Part shown: one piece after another, positions 33,450-42,655 of the stretch
How the letters are laid out: every line of letters begins with the position of its first letter
How positions within the stretch are numbered: the first letter of the stretch is position 1
Assembly (NCBI RefSeq): GCF_024347595.1
Contig: NZ_AP025507.1
Coordinates: 992,001-1,056,000, forward strand
DNA from: Vibrio pomeroyi
Lineage (GTDB): Bacteria > Pseudomonadota > Gammaproteobacteria > Enterobacterales > Vibrionaceae
Direction of reading: 5' to 3'
Length of the DNA stretch: 64,000 nucleotides
Notes under the pieces: model-generated
Told to the model about the DNA's origin: nothing
Database searches by the model: none
Seen by the model: the letters and a program-made list of their open reading frames with translations, nothing else
Translations under genes and position numbers: made by a program

Positions 33450-34640
33450 ATGAGTAAGTATAAAGGCGTAATTGTCGGGTCAGCTTTATTTATATTATTG
33501 TCTTTTGTATTTGGCTTTCATTATGTAAAAAGCGAAATAATAAAAGAGAAAGTAGCAAGTTTTAAATTACCAGCAATCTCTGTAACAACGGAGTCAGTAA
33601 AAGAAGACGTTTGGAATGAACATTTGAATGTTATTGGTAATATTCATGCTAACCAATCAGTTGATGTGAAAAGTCAAATGTCTGGTCAAATAAAAGAAGT
33701 GCTTTTTAAATCGGGTCAATTTGTTAACAAAGGCGATGTTCTTATTAAGTTGGATGATGCTTTATTAAAAGCTAACTATAAAAGCCAACTGGCAAAGGTT
33801 GAGTTAGCGAGAACAGAATTGAAGCGAAATCGAAAGCTACTGAAGAATCACAGCGTCTCTCAGAATTCGGTAGATAAACTTGCTGCTCAATTTAATGCTG
33901 AATCAGCAAAGCTAGAATACATCTCTACTCAGGTTGAATATATGAAAGTTAAAGCGCCTTTCTCTGGCCATGTTGGAATTAGAAAAGTGGATGTCGGTGA
34001 TTTTATCAACTCAAGCACAGCGATTGTTGACCTTGAAGATAGCTCTCAACAGTATGTCGATTTCTCTATTTCGGAGCTTTATCTTCACAGTGTGCAAGTA
34101 GGGCAGGATCTCCAATTTAAATCTGACGCAGCGAACGATGCTGAGTATCACGCGACGATTACCGCGATTGAACCTAGCTCAGACGCGAACACGCACAATA
34201 TCGAACTGCGAGCGGTGACGATTGAATCCGTGCCGTTGGAATCTGGCATGTATGTGGATGCAACACTAACCACTTCCGATTCAAACACGGTGATCAGCGT
34301 GCCGTCAGTGGCAATTAGTTACACCTTATCAGGCGATACGGTATTTGTTCTAGATACTTCAACCAAACAAGTGAGCACGAATTCAGGAAGTGCAAGTTCA
34401 GCGAGCACAAGTTCAAACAAACAAGGTTCAGAGAAAGCAGAGACACCATTTTACGAATACAAAGTGGTGCAACGCACTGTGGAAATTGGCCCGAAACAGG
34501 GTGGTTATGTCGGTGTCCTTTCTGGCTTGAAAGAAGGGGATGTGGTGGTGACGTCGAATCAACATCAGCTTAAAAACGGCGGTTTGGTTTTGGTGAACAA
34601 TCAACGACCGCTTGTTACTCATACTCAGCCAAGTAATTAG
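33450..34640 (+). CDS. RND efflux periplasmic adaptor (membrane fusion protein)
   Basis: From ATG 33450 (AAGGTGA ribosome site) the protein has 396 residues. It has one N-terminal membrane anchor (about 5-23). The adaptor order is lipoyl half (VDVKSQMSGQIKEVLFKSGQFVNKGDVLIKLDD), alpha-hairpin, second lipoyl half (MKVKAPFSGHVGIRKVDVGDFI) and beta-barrel. A Ser-rich insert near 310-330 (SGSASSASTSS) interrupts the membrane-proximal domain. It links the RND pump to an outer-membrane channel. The frame is open 72 codons further upstream but that part is A/T-rich and not family-like. The pump gene follows 9 bases later. No TolC-like gene is in this operon. Confidence 0.92.
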   Translation: MSKYKGVIVGSALFILLSFVFGFHYVKSEIIKEKVASFKLPAISVTTESVKEDVWNEHLNVIGNIHANQSVDVKSQMSGQIKEVLFKSGQFVNKGDVLIKLDDALLKANYKSQLAKVELARTELKRNRKLLKNHSVSQNSVDKLAAQFNAESAKLEYISTQVEYMKVKAPFSGHVGIRKVDVGDFINSSTAIVDLEDSSQQYVDFSISELYLHSVQVGQDLQFKSDAANDAEYHATITAIEPSSDANTHNIELRAVTIESVPLESGMYVDATLTTSDSNTVISVPSVAISYTLSGDTVFVLDTSTKQVSTNSGSASSASTSSNKQGSEKAETPFYEYKVVQRTVEIGPKQGGYVGVLSGLKEGDVVVTSNQHQLKNGGLVLVNNQRPLVTHTQPSN

Positions 34641-34649
34641 GATTCTCCC

Positions 34650-37600
34650 ATGACATTTACTGATGTATTCATCAAACGCCCGGTGTTGGCGACGGTATTA
34701 AGTCTCGTGTTGTTGGTGTTGGGGCTTAAAGCTTTTACTTCATTGCAGGTGCGCCAATACCCAGAAATTGAAACAGGTGTGATCACCATTACCACCAGTT
34801 ACCCCGGTGCCAGTGCGTCGAGCGTACAAGGTTACGTTACCCAACCTCTACAGGCTGAAATCGCCCAAACCGCGGGCATTGACTACATGACATCAGACAG
34901 TGCCTTGGGTAAATCCGTGATTACGGTGTATTTGAAGTTGGGATACCCATCAGATGGCGCACTGACGGAGATTCTGTCTCTGGTGCAGCAAGTGAAATAC
35001 AAACTGCCTTCTGGGGTATTGGATCCGAGCATTCTTAAATCGACGTCTCAATCGCCGATCTTATATGTCTCTTTCTCAAGCGATACGCTGAAAACCGAGC
35101 AAGTATCGGACTATGTGAGCCGAGTGGTGAAGCCAACATTCTCAACGGTAGAGGGTGTGTCCAAAGTCGATATGTTAGGTCAACAAGATTTCGCGATGCG
35201 TATCTGGCTTAAGCCTCAAAAGTTGGCGTCTTATGGCTTGACTGCTGCTGATGTACAGAATGCGCTGCGAGCAAACAACATTGTAAGCGCGGCGGGTAAG
35301 TTACAGAACCCGTATATCGAAGTCGATATCAATGCTCATACCGATTCTAGCTCTGTAGCAGACTTTAAAAACATGTCGCTCAAAGCCCATGACGGACAAC
35401 TGGTGCATTTGAAAGACGTTGCCACAGTAGAGCTAGGCGCAGCGACTTATGATTCAGATGTTGAGTTTAATGGCGTAACGACTGTTTCAACGGCGATCAG
35501 CAATACCGCGACATCGAACCCGTTAACCGTGGTTGAGGGTATCTATGAATTCCTTCCTCAGATAGAAGCTGGTTTACCTGACGGTATTAAAGCGGATGTG
35601 GTGTACGACTCAACCAAATTCATTGAAACATCGATTGATGAAGTAGCAAAAACGCTGATGGAAGCGGCACTGATTGTGGTGATTGTTATCTTTGCGTTCC
35701 TCGGTTCTATGCGTGCGATGTTAATTCCGTTGGTGACCATTCCATTGTCACTGATTGGCTCGATGTTCTTCATGTTGAGCATGGGTTTCAGCATTAACTT
35801 GCTGACGTTATTGGCGATGGTGTTGGCGATCTCTTTGGTGGTGGATGATGCGATTGTGGTCGTAGAAAACACGTTTCGACACCTAGAAGATGGCACTAGT
35901 CCAATTAAAGCAGCGATTAACAGTGCGCGTGAAATTGCTGGTTCTGTGATTGCGATGACCATTACCTTGGCTGCGGTTTATGCACCGATTGGTTTCATGG
36001 GTGGTTTGACCGGTAAGTTGTTTACTGAGTTTGCTTTCACCTTGGCGGGCTCTGTTCTGATCTCAGGTTTTATCGCACTGACGTTGACGCCAATGATGTG
36101 TTCAAAACTGCTTAATAAGTCGGTATTGGATGGAAAACTGGTTAAGAAAATTGATGTGGTTATTGCTGGTGTCACTGAACGCTACCGCAAGGTACTTGAA
36201 CACGTGCTTAATAACCGAGTTTATATCTGGCCAGTAGTCGGGACATTGCTTATCAGTTTGGTGTTTATGTTTATGAATACCGCATCCGAGCTGGCACCTG
36301 AAGAAGATCAAGGCGTAATGATTGTCATGGGACAAGGGCCTGCTCAAGCCAACACCGATTACATTCGCCACTTTACTCCGGCTCTGATTGACGCCATTGG
36401 TAAAAACGACGAAGTAGAAATGACCATGCTGGATAACGGCTACATGAACAACAACGCGTTCTTTGGTTTAGGTGTATTGAAAGATTGGGATTCACGCGAA
36501 GCAACGGCAAAAGAGGTGATGCAGCGCTTCGAAAAAGAGAGCTCTGTATTACCAGGTTTGCAGGTGTATACCTTCTCTCCACCGGATCTGCCAGGCACAC
36601 CGCAAGGCTTGCCATTCCAAATGGTATTGAAGACGCCAACTGGCTCGTATCAAGATCTTTATCAGTACGCTGAAAAGCTAAAAGAATACGCACAGAAGAG
36701 CGGTAAGTTTATTTACGTGCAGAACGACCTTAACTTCAATAAACCGCAGGTTGAGATTCAAATTGATCGTGATAAAGCAGCGCAGATGAATGTGAGCGCT
36801 CAGGATGTTGGTACCGTGCTGTCTCGCTTTATCAGTGAAGGCTTCGTGAACTACTTCTCAATGGATCAACGCAGTTATCAAGTGATTACGCAAGTACCGA
36901 ACGAGAATCGTAACTCTTGGGACGATTTGAAGAATTATCACGTACGTTCGAATACAGGGGGAATGGTTCCACTGGCATCTTTAATCGAGATTAGCCAATC
37001 GGTCCAGCCATCAAAAGTGGATCAATTCCAACAGCTGAACAGTGCCATGATCGAAGCGAAGATGATGCCGGGCATCAGTATTGGTGAGGCTTACCAAGTG
37101 ATGGAAGAGGGTGCAGCACAGATATTGCCTAAATCATACAGCACGGATACTTCTGGGCAGCTACGCCAGTTCTTGCAAGAAGGATCTTCGTTGGTAACGA
37201 CGTTCTTCTTAGCCTTGGTGATTATCTACTTAGTATTGGCAGCGCAGTTCGAAAGCCTACGCGATCCGCTGGTGGTATTAACCAGTGTGCCGTTGTCGAT
37301 CTTTGGTGCCTTAATGCCACTGTACTTGGGCATTGATACGCTCAACATCTACACCGAAGTTGGATTGGTGACCTTAATCGGACTCATCAGTAAACACGGT
37401 ATTTTGATTGTTGAGTTCGCTAACCAGATGCAACAAGAATTGAAATGCAGCCGTCGTGAAGCCGCTATTCGTTCGGCGACCGTGCGAATGCGCCCTGTAT
37501 TGATGACAACTGCCGCCATGGTCGTGGGTGTTGTACCGCTGCTAATAGCGAGTGGTGCAGGGGCTCAAAGTCGATTCTCAATTGGCTTGGTGATTACGGT

Positions 37601-37697
37601 GGGTATGTCTGTGGGCACGCTATTTACGCTGTTCGTGGTACCAACGATTTACACCTACTTAGCGGCGGATCATACCGCTCAGGAACAAGAAGCTTGA
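34650..37697 (+). CDS. RND multidrug efflux permease (HAE1 family)
   Basis: The 1015-residue protein has the RND layout with 12 helices and two large periplasmic loops. The proton-relay aspartates lie in SLVVDDAIVVVEN (about 405-417) and the partner lysine in LIGLISKHGILIVEFANQM (about 912-930). The N-terminus FIKRPVLATVLSLVLLVLG is typical of AcrB/MdtB-like pumps. It captures drugs or lipids in the inner membrane or periplasm and drives them out with the adaptor encoded just before it. Substrates are unknown. A lipoprotein and a phospholipase gene follow on the same strand after a 140-base gap that holds a 10-bp inverted repeat. Confidence 0.94.
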   Translation: MTFTDVFIKRPVLATVLSLVLLVLGLKAFTSLQVRQYPEIETGVITITTSYPGASASSVQGYVTQPLQAEIAQTAGIDYMTSDSALGKSVITVYLKLGYPSDGALTEILSLVQQVKYKLPSGVLDPSILKSTSQSPILYVSFSSDTLKTEQVSDYVSRVVKPTFSTVEGVSKVDMLGQQDFAMRIWLKPQKLASYGLTAADVQNALRANNIVSAAGKLQNPYIEVDINAHTDSSSVADFKNMSLKAHDGQLVHLKDVATVELGAATYDSDVEFNGVTTVSTAISNTATSNPLTVVEGIYEFLPQIEAGLPDGIKADVVYDSTKFIETSIDEVAKTLMEAALIVVIVIFAFLGSMRAMLIPLVTIPLSLIGSMFFMLSMGFSINLLTLLAMVLAISLVVDDAIVVVENTFRHLEDGTSPIKAAINSAREIAGSVIAMTITLAAVYAPIGFMGGLTGKLFTEFAFTLAGSVLISGFIALTLTPMMCSKLLNKSVLDGKLVKKIDVVIAGVTERYRKVLEHVLNNRVYIWPVVGTLLISLVFMFMNTASELAPEEDQGVMIVMGQGPAQANTDYIRHFTPALIDAIGKNDEVEMTMLDNGYMNNNAFFGLGVLKDWDSREATAKEVMQRFEKESSVLPGLQVYTFSPPDLPGTPQGLPFQMVLKTPTGSYQDLYQYAEKLKEYAQKSGKFIYVQNDLNFNKPQVEIQIDRDKAAQMNVSAQDVGTVLSRFISEGFVNYFSMDQRSYQVITQVPNENRNSWDDLKNYHVRSNTGGMVPLASLIEISQSVQPSKVDQFQQLNSAMIEAKMMPGISIGEAYQVMEEGAAQILPKSYSTDTSGQLRQFLQEGSSLVTTFFLALVIIYLVLAAQFESLRDPLVVLTSVPLSIFGALMPLYLGIDTLNIYTEVGLVTLIGLISKHGILIVEFANQMQQELKCSRREAAIRSATVRMRPVLMTTAAMVVGVVPLLIASGAGAQSRFSIGLVITVGMSVGTLFTLFVVPTIYTYLAADHTAQEQEA

Positions 37698-37766
37698 GCA
37701 ACGTGAAGATCTAATCATCACGAAAGCTCATCAAAAAATTATTCATTAACAAGAAAACTTAATCAA

Positions 37767-37807
37767 CACGAATCCCATTTATGAGCCTGACCGCTTAGGG
37801 ATTCGTG
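37767..37807. repeat. 10-bp perfect inverted repeat upstream of the lipoprotein gene
   Basis: CACGAATCCC (37767-37776) and GGGATTCGTG (37798-37807) are exact reverse complements 21 bases apart, with no T run after them. They end 30 bases before the lipoprotein start. An operator, attenuator or mRNA end structure is possible. Confidence 0.55.
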
Positions 37808-37837
37808 CATTCAAAATTCAGGAAATTAGAGGTTCAC

Positions 37838-38518
37838 ATGAAACTACATTATTTATATCCACTACTTGCGTTATTCACTGTTGGCTGTGCGAGTTCAGTC
37901 CCGAACAAAGAAGAAATAAAAAGCGTCGATTCAGAGCATTACTTTGTAGATAGTCAGTTTGATGACGACATGGCGGGTATGTCGTGGATAGCAAAAGACA
38001 GTGCTTCTCATCATTTTAATCAGTTCAAATTCAATAGCGTAGAGATCAAAAATGCCGGTATAGACAAGCGAGTATCGAAAGAGGTTCAAGAGCAATTCAA
38101 GGAGCAGATCCTTAGCAGTATGAACGACAAGTTGAAGCATAAACTGCAAGGCTATGAGAACGTGATGTTGGATAACCAAGTGCTCGATATTAGCGTTGCT
38201 TTGTATGGCATTGATGACATTCCAGAGGATATGCGTTTAACAGAGTTCATTCCTTTTGGTTCTATTATCGGTGCGGTCAAATACGCTGCGGGCACCCGAG
38301 ACCGCTCAATTCGAGTATTAGCAAGCGTTGACTTAAAGGACCATGATTCAGCTGAGTTGGTTGGTCGCCGTATTTTCGTGGTCAATGACAATGGCGTGCT
38401 AGAGAACGAAAAGTCAGCAATCACCATCGAAATGCTGGATAAAAATATTGAGCAGATCACCAAGCAGGCTGTCGATTTTGCTTTTGAAGTAACTTACTTA
38501 AACAAGAAGCAAGGTTAA
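37838..38518 (+). CDS. Putative lipoprotein, DUF3313-like
   Basis: From ATG 37838 (ribosome site GAGG) the product has 226 residues. A lipobox LFTVGC places the lipidated cysteine at about residue 17. The rest is a soluble alpha/beta domain with a conserved-looking middle (EFIPFGSIIGAVKYAAGTRDRSIRVLASV). It resembles DUF3313-type outer membrane lipoproteins, whose role is unknown. The phospholipase A gene begins 4 bases after its stop, so the two are co-transcribed and perhaps work at the outer membrane together. Confidence 0.75.
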   Translation: MKLHYLYPLLALFTVGCASSVPNKEEIKSVDSEHYFVDSQFDDDMAGMSWIAKDSASHHFNQFKFNSVEIKNAGIDKRVSKEVQEQFKEQILSSMNDKLKHKLQGYENVMLDNQVLDISVALYGIDDIPEDMRLTEFIPFGSIIGAVKYAAGTRDRSIRVLASVDLKDHDSAELVGRRIFVVNDNGVLENEKSAITIEMLDKNIEQITKQAVDFAFEVTYLNKKQG

Positions 38519-38522
38519 GCTC

Positions 38523-39587
38523 GTGAAAAGGATCTTCAACAAAAGCGGCAATAGTAAAACCTATCGTCAGCTCGCTGTGTTTATGCTTGGCTGCAGCTTA
38601 AGTGCTTCTGCGGTTGCCAGTGGTAGCCGCTATGATCAATGTATTTTGGATTCACTGGCTAAAGCGACCAACCAACAAAGCATTGAATGGCTGAAGCAAC
38701 AGTGCAATTCAGAGGTCGGTGATTCCAAAGCTGAGGTGAAGGCTGAGGGCAATGACAACAATGCAAAGGCAGGCACGACCGAAATGTCACCCGAGCAAAA
38801 GATCTCACGCTTGAAGTTGGAATATTCAACAGAAGATAACCCATTTGTGATTACGCCATATCGACTGAATTACATTTTGCCCGTCACCCATATGACAAGT
38901 GTGAATACTCAACCATATGGCGACGAACGATTTGGTGGTAAAGCGGATGACCTCAGTGACGAAGAGATAAAACTGCAGTTGAGTTTGAAGATCCCTATTG
39001 TTGATGATGGTGTGTTTAACCAAGAAGATAAAATCTATTTCGGTTTTACATTGAAGTCATTCTGGCAGGCGTATTCATCCGATATCTCGGCTCCTTTTAG
39101 AGAGACGAACTATCGCCCCGAAGTGTTCTATGAGACGCCTTTGGACATAGAGTCGACGGAAGGTGTGTGGTTTTCTCGTTTCGGGCTTGAACATGAATCG
39201 AATGGTCGAACAGCAGAGCTGAGTCGCAGTTGGAACCGTGTTTATGCAGGTTTGGGTTACATGGAAGATGATTTTGCGGTGTACTTTCAGCCTTGGTATC
39301 GCATACCTGAGTCAAACAGCAGTGACGACAATCCAGACATTCAAGACTATCTAGGGCATTACGAGTTATCGGGTGCTTATAAGTGGGATGAGTTTGAGTT
39401 GTCGGCACTGGGGCGCTACAACTTCCAAACGGGTTATGGTGGCGTTCAAACCTCACTTAGTTTTCCATTGTTTGGTCGCCTAAAAGGGTACGTTCAATAT
39501 TACAAAGGCTACGGTGAAAGCTTGATTGATTATGACTATAACAGCGAGCGAATCGGCGTAGGTATTCTGCTGACCAACGTCTTATAG
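38523..39587 (+). CDS. pldA: Outer-membrane phospholipase A (PldA family)
   Basis: The 354-residue protein starts with GTG and has a signal peptide (cleavage near AVA-S, about residue 33). After a linker rich in E, K and N the barrel domain begins near residue 100. The catalytic segment FGLEHESNGRTAELSRSWNR gives H224 and S226, with the asparagine further on (the H-S-N triad type). OMPLA hydrolyses phospholipids in the outer leaflet when the membrane is disturbed, as a calcium-dependent dimer. The linker before the barrel is longer than in E. coli PldA (289 residues). It is in an operon with the lipoprotein gene. Confidence 0.9.
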   Translation: MKRIFNKSGNSKTYRQLAVFMLGCSLSASAVASGSRYDQCILDSLAKATNQQSIEWLKQQCNSEVGDSKAEVKAEGNDNNAKAGTTEMSPEQKISRLKLEYSTEDNPFVITPYRLNYILPVTHMTSVNTQPYGDERFGGKADDLSDEEIKLQLSLKIPIVDDGVFNQEDKIYFGFTLKSFWQAYSSDISAPFRETNYRPEVFYETPLDIESTEGVWFSRFGLEHESNGRTAELSRSWNRVYAGLGYMEDDFAVYFQPWYRIPESNSSDDNPDIQDYLGHYELSGAYKWDEFELSALGRYNFQTGYGGVQTSLSFPLFGRLKGYVQYYKGYGESLIDYDYNSERIGVGILLTNVL

Positions 39588-39634
39588 AACGTCTTCTTTG
39601 GCGTTATTTCTTGGAGTCGGAGTCTAGCGAGATA

Positions 39635-39662
39635 AAAGCACCGCCGAGAGTGACGGTGCTTT
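39635..39662. terminator. Terminator between convergent pldA and ToxR-like gene
   Basis: AAAGCACCG (39635-39643) pairs with CGGTGCTTT (39654-39662) over ten bases. T runs are short on both strands (CTTTTATC on the minus strand is the better one). Confidence 0.7.
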
Positions 39663-39686
39663 GAGGTGAACGCAGCTGTGTTTGGG

Positions 39687-41528
39687 CTATTTTGCTATCT
39701 CGACTTTGGATTCAATTTCAGAGATGTTGCTATTGAAGAATAAGGTCTGTGCGACTTTCAGAACGACCGGATAACCAGACTCTAAAATGGTTTCATAATA
39801 GTACTCTTCGGCCGCCGCAGGGTTTCCTTTCGACTCTTCCAATTTTGCTAAGATAATCATCGACATGACGTTGTATTCACTTCTCGGAATTAAGGTCATG
39901 TAACGCTCGGCGGCGTTCGGGTTATCTTGGGTTAGCGAGTAGGCCGCCAATGCATCGTATATGCGATAAGAGGTTGGATTATTCTCTGCTAAAAGAAGCT
40001 TCTTGCCGAACCGACCGTTAAGCTTTTGAACCAGCTTTTCCTTTTGTGAAGACTTCAATAAAAAGATGTCCGCGAGCTCATACAAATATCGGCTCGACAT
40101 GACAAAGTGATTGTCAGGTTCAAGCTCGTTGGCAGCAATGATCTTTTTCAAAGTATCCGCTCTGTCGAGAGTTATGAAGGTCAGCCCCAGCGATTCAAGC
40201 GCCAGTTGCAGCGACTCTTCCTGTTTAGGTAGCTCTGATATTTGTTGTTTTAAGATGGACTTCTGAATATCGATATTGAATGAATCCAATAGGTCATCGA
40301 GCATGGTGCGCATCGTACTGTGTAGTGAAGAAGCATCAATCAGGTAATCACGCCCTAGATGCTTGAAGTTGGAGATACGGTTGAAATAGGTAATATCCAG
40401 ATACTCTCTGTCGCCATCAACTTTGCTTTTAAAGCTGACCACGTTCGCGGAGTTTGGCACTAAGGTTTCGTCAACGATGAGGCGAAAATCTCGATAAGTC
40501 GTAAGATAACTCATCAGCTTATGGACGATGCCGCGCTTAAAGGCATCATTTTTCAAACTTTCATCAATTCGCACATAGATATAGCGTGGTTCGAGTGATA
40601 AGTAATGAACAGAAGCGTGCGCTTTATGATCTTCAATTACTTGGTGATTCGTTGCTTGATTTGACTTGCCAACAATCTCTGTAGATTGATTGTCAGAGTC
40701 GAATAGCTCGGTCATGCTATCAACAGACACTCCGTTGTTAGTGTCTGTTGATGAAGGCGATCCCCACCAAGATACACCAAGCGCGATGCTGATTGCTCCT
40801 ATTACCAGAGCGCCTATCGCAATGCCCAAACGGGATGATTTGTTAGCGTTTTTCTCTGAAGGGCTAGTAGATGACGAGGTTGCGTAGTTATCACCACTTT
40901 TTGGGTCTGGTTGCTGTTTTAACGGGTCATTATCAGGCGAGCGATTCGGTGTAACCTCTGGTGTTATTTCGGTTTCTTGCTCATGTGCAGTTTGCTCGTG
41001 TGATACGGTCTTGTCACTTTGTGTGGCCGAAGCTGAGTCTTCATGATGAGGTTGTTTAGCTTGCGCTTGATTCGTTGCCATCGATTCGGAATTAGGGGAG
41101 CTAACAGGCGAAGCTTCTTGCGCTTGAGAGGCTGTTTCGTCATAGCTGACAGTATCAGCGAGTGAAACCGTATTGGTCACAATAGGTGGTGGAACTAATA
41201 CGGTCTTTTGCACCTCGACATCAAACTTATACCCTCGTTTCGGTACAGTGGTGATATAGCCCATCGAGTGGCGTTCTGCTGACTTCAACGTTTTTCGAAG
41301 CTCAAAAATCGCTTGAGTGATTACTTGATCCGTTAAGATCGAGCCGTTCCAAACCTCATTAATTAACTCATCTCGCGAGAACACTATTTTTGGATTCTGG
41401 CAAAAGAAGTCCAGTAGCTTGGACAAACGGTTGTCGATAATCACGTCTTCGTTATCCATGATGAGTTTGTCTTCATCTGGGATAAACAACCACACGTCGA
41501 AAGAATACTGGATACGTTCTTTTTTCAT
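39687..41528 (-). CDS. ToxR/CadC-like membrane-bound transcription regulator
   Basis: The 613-residue protein begins with an OmpR-type winged helix (about 15-110: LLDFFCQNPKIVFSRDELINEVW, VITQAIFELRKTLKSAERH, TVPKRGYKF). A long linker rich in Q, E, S, T and P spans about 115-230, with one membrane helix at about 232-256. A large periplasmic domain follows, which seems to have helical repeats of TPR type near the end (DNPNAAERYMTLIPRSEYNVMSMIILAKLEESKGNPAAAEEYY). Such proteins sense signals in the periplasm and bind DNA from the membrane. No ToxS-like partner gene is next to it. It is convergent with pldA and divergent from the NAD(P)-binding protein gene. Targets are unknown. Confidence 0.85.
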   Translation of the reverse strand: MKKERIQYSFDVWLFIPDEDKLIMDNEDVIIDNRLSKLLDFFCQNPKIVFSRDELINEVWNGSILTDQVITQAIFELRKTLKSAERHSMGYITTVPKRGYKFDVEVQKTVLVPPPIVTNTVSLADTVSYDETASQAQEASPVSSPNSESMATNQAQAKQPHHEDSASATQSDKTVSHEQTAHEQETEITPEVTPNRSPDNDPLKQQPDPKSGDNYATSSSTSPSEKNANKSSRLGIAIGALVIGAISIALGVSWWGSPSSTDTNNGVSVDSMTELFDSDNQSTEIVGKSNQATNHQVIEDHKAHASVHYLSLEPRYIYVRIDESLKNDAFKRGIVHKLMSYLTTYRDFRLIVDETLVPNSANVVSFKSKVDGDREYLDITYFNRISNFKHLGRDYLIDASSLHSTMRTMLDDLLDSFNIDIQKSILKQQISELPKQEESLQLALESLGLTFITLDRADTLKKIIAANELEPDNHFVMSSRYLYELADIFLLKSSQKEKLVQKLNGRFGKKLLLAENNPTSYRIYDALAAYSLTQDNPNAAERYMTLIPRSEYNVMSMIILAKLEESKGNPAAAEEYYYETILESGYPVVLKVAQTLFFNSNISEIESKVEIAK

Positions 41529-41759
41529 AGCTACCGATACTAAGTCATTGTATTAAAATTACTTTAGTAGACAAGTTGGGGCAATTCAATCAAGCAATGT
41601 TCAATTGTGATAAGTAGGCGTGCTTTTAAGTTAATCAATGAATTATGATAGATGCTTATATTTAATATTGAGACTTATTCGCATTTATTAATCTGAGCGA
41701 AAGAACCGATTAGATTGTGTCGTTAATATTAGGAACAACATGATTTTTTTGAGGTATTT

Positions 41760-42395
41760 ATGAGTACAGTCGTAGTATGGGGAGCAGGTAGCGGTTTGGG
41801 TGCAGCAATGGTCGAGCACTTTCATCAACAAGGTTTTGAAGTGATCGCGATTGCTAGAAATCCAGAGAAGAACCCGCGCTTGGCAATTCTTGGCGTAACT
41901 TCGCTTAGCTGCGATGCAACCGACAAGCAACAAGTGGAGAAGACGGTTGCTGAGTTGCCAAAATCGGCATTGGTTGTTTCAAGCATGGGCAGTTTTAGAG
42001 CGGATGTTCCGGTTGACTACATTGGCCACCGACATGTGATTGATGTTCTGGAAACGAATGAAATCAAACGCTTTGTGTTGGTGACGTCTTTAGGTTGTGG
42101 TGATTCATGGCAGTACCTATCAGAGCGCTCTAGAAAAGGGTTTGGCGCTGCAGTTCGTGAAAAATCATTGGCGGAAGCTTGGTTAATGTCGAGCTCGTTG
42201 GATTACACGATTCTTCGTCCGGGTGGCTTGCTTGACGGTGAAGTGACAGGTAATGGCGAGCTTTCTCAACAAGTGGAAGTACATGGTGTGATTTATCGAC
42301 AAGAAGTAGCACGCCTTATCGAAACCCTATTGGCGAACGAAGCGAGTATCGGCCAAGTGTACCAATGTATCGACCCTACAGTTAAATACGGCTAA
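41760..42395 (+). CDS. NAD(P)-binding Rossmann-fold protein (NmrA/SDR-like)
   Basis: The 211-residue protein has a nucleotide-binding loop GAGSGLGAAM (about 8-17), then a strand with arginine (AIARNPEKN) that suits NADPH. The atypical SDR pattern DYTILRPGGLLDGE lies near 150-163. This is the NAD(P)H-binding/NmrA-like group, small single-domain reductases or redox sensors. It acts in the cytoplasm; the substrate is unknown. It is a single gene with its own terminator and is divergent from the ToxR-like regulator. Confidence 0.85.
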   Translation: MSTVVVWGAGSGLGAAMVEHFHQQGFEVIAIARNPEKNPRLAILGVTSLSCDATDKQQVEKTVAELPKSALVVSSMGSFRADVPVDYIGHRHVIDVLETNEIKRFVLVTSLGCGDSWQYLSERSRKGFGAAVREKSLAEAWLMSSSLDYTILRPGGLLDGEVTGNGELSQQVEVHGVIYRQEVARLIETLLANEASIGQVYQCIDPTVKYG

Positions 42396-42444
42396 CCCTT
42401 TTAAAGTGTTAGTCAGAGGTATATCTACCTTGTCATAAACTTCT

Positions 42445-42474
42445 AAAGCCGTTTAGCCAGACTGAACGGCTTTT
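42445..42474 (+). terminator. Terminator after the NAD(P)-binding protein gene
   Basis: AAAGCCGTT (42445-42453) pairs with AACGGCTTT (42465-42473), then T. Confidence 0.85.
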
Positions 42475-42552
42475 GTTTGCTTCCTATATTTTCTCTATCT
42501 CCTCGCTTTTGAATCCATTTATAGCCTGTTTCTTATGTGAGAGTGCCGCTCT

Positions 42553-42568
42553 CTTAATCTAGATTAAG
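42553..42568. promoter_or_regulatory. Perfect 16-bp palindrome upstream of the flavin oxidoreductase
   Basis: CTTAATCTAGATTAAG is fully self-complementary and lies about 88-103 bases before the TTG start of the flavin oxidoreductase gene, in a spot where a repressor or activator of that gene could bind. The regulator is not encoded next to it. Confidence 0.5.
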
Positions 42569-42655
42569 TTTTGCTTGTCATATTCTCTGTAGTATCCGCG
42601 TCAATCAGCCCCGTTAGATGGGCACTTGCGTAACACGATTGAGTGAGGAATAGAT

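Noticed and set aside
35558..35962. Minus-strand frame of 134 codons inside the RND pump gene
   Set aside because: It is antisense to conserved RND helices including the DD motif, with no protein-like features of its own.
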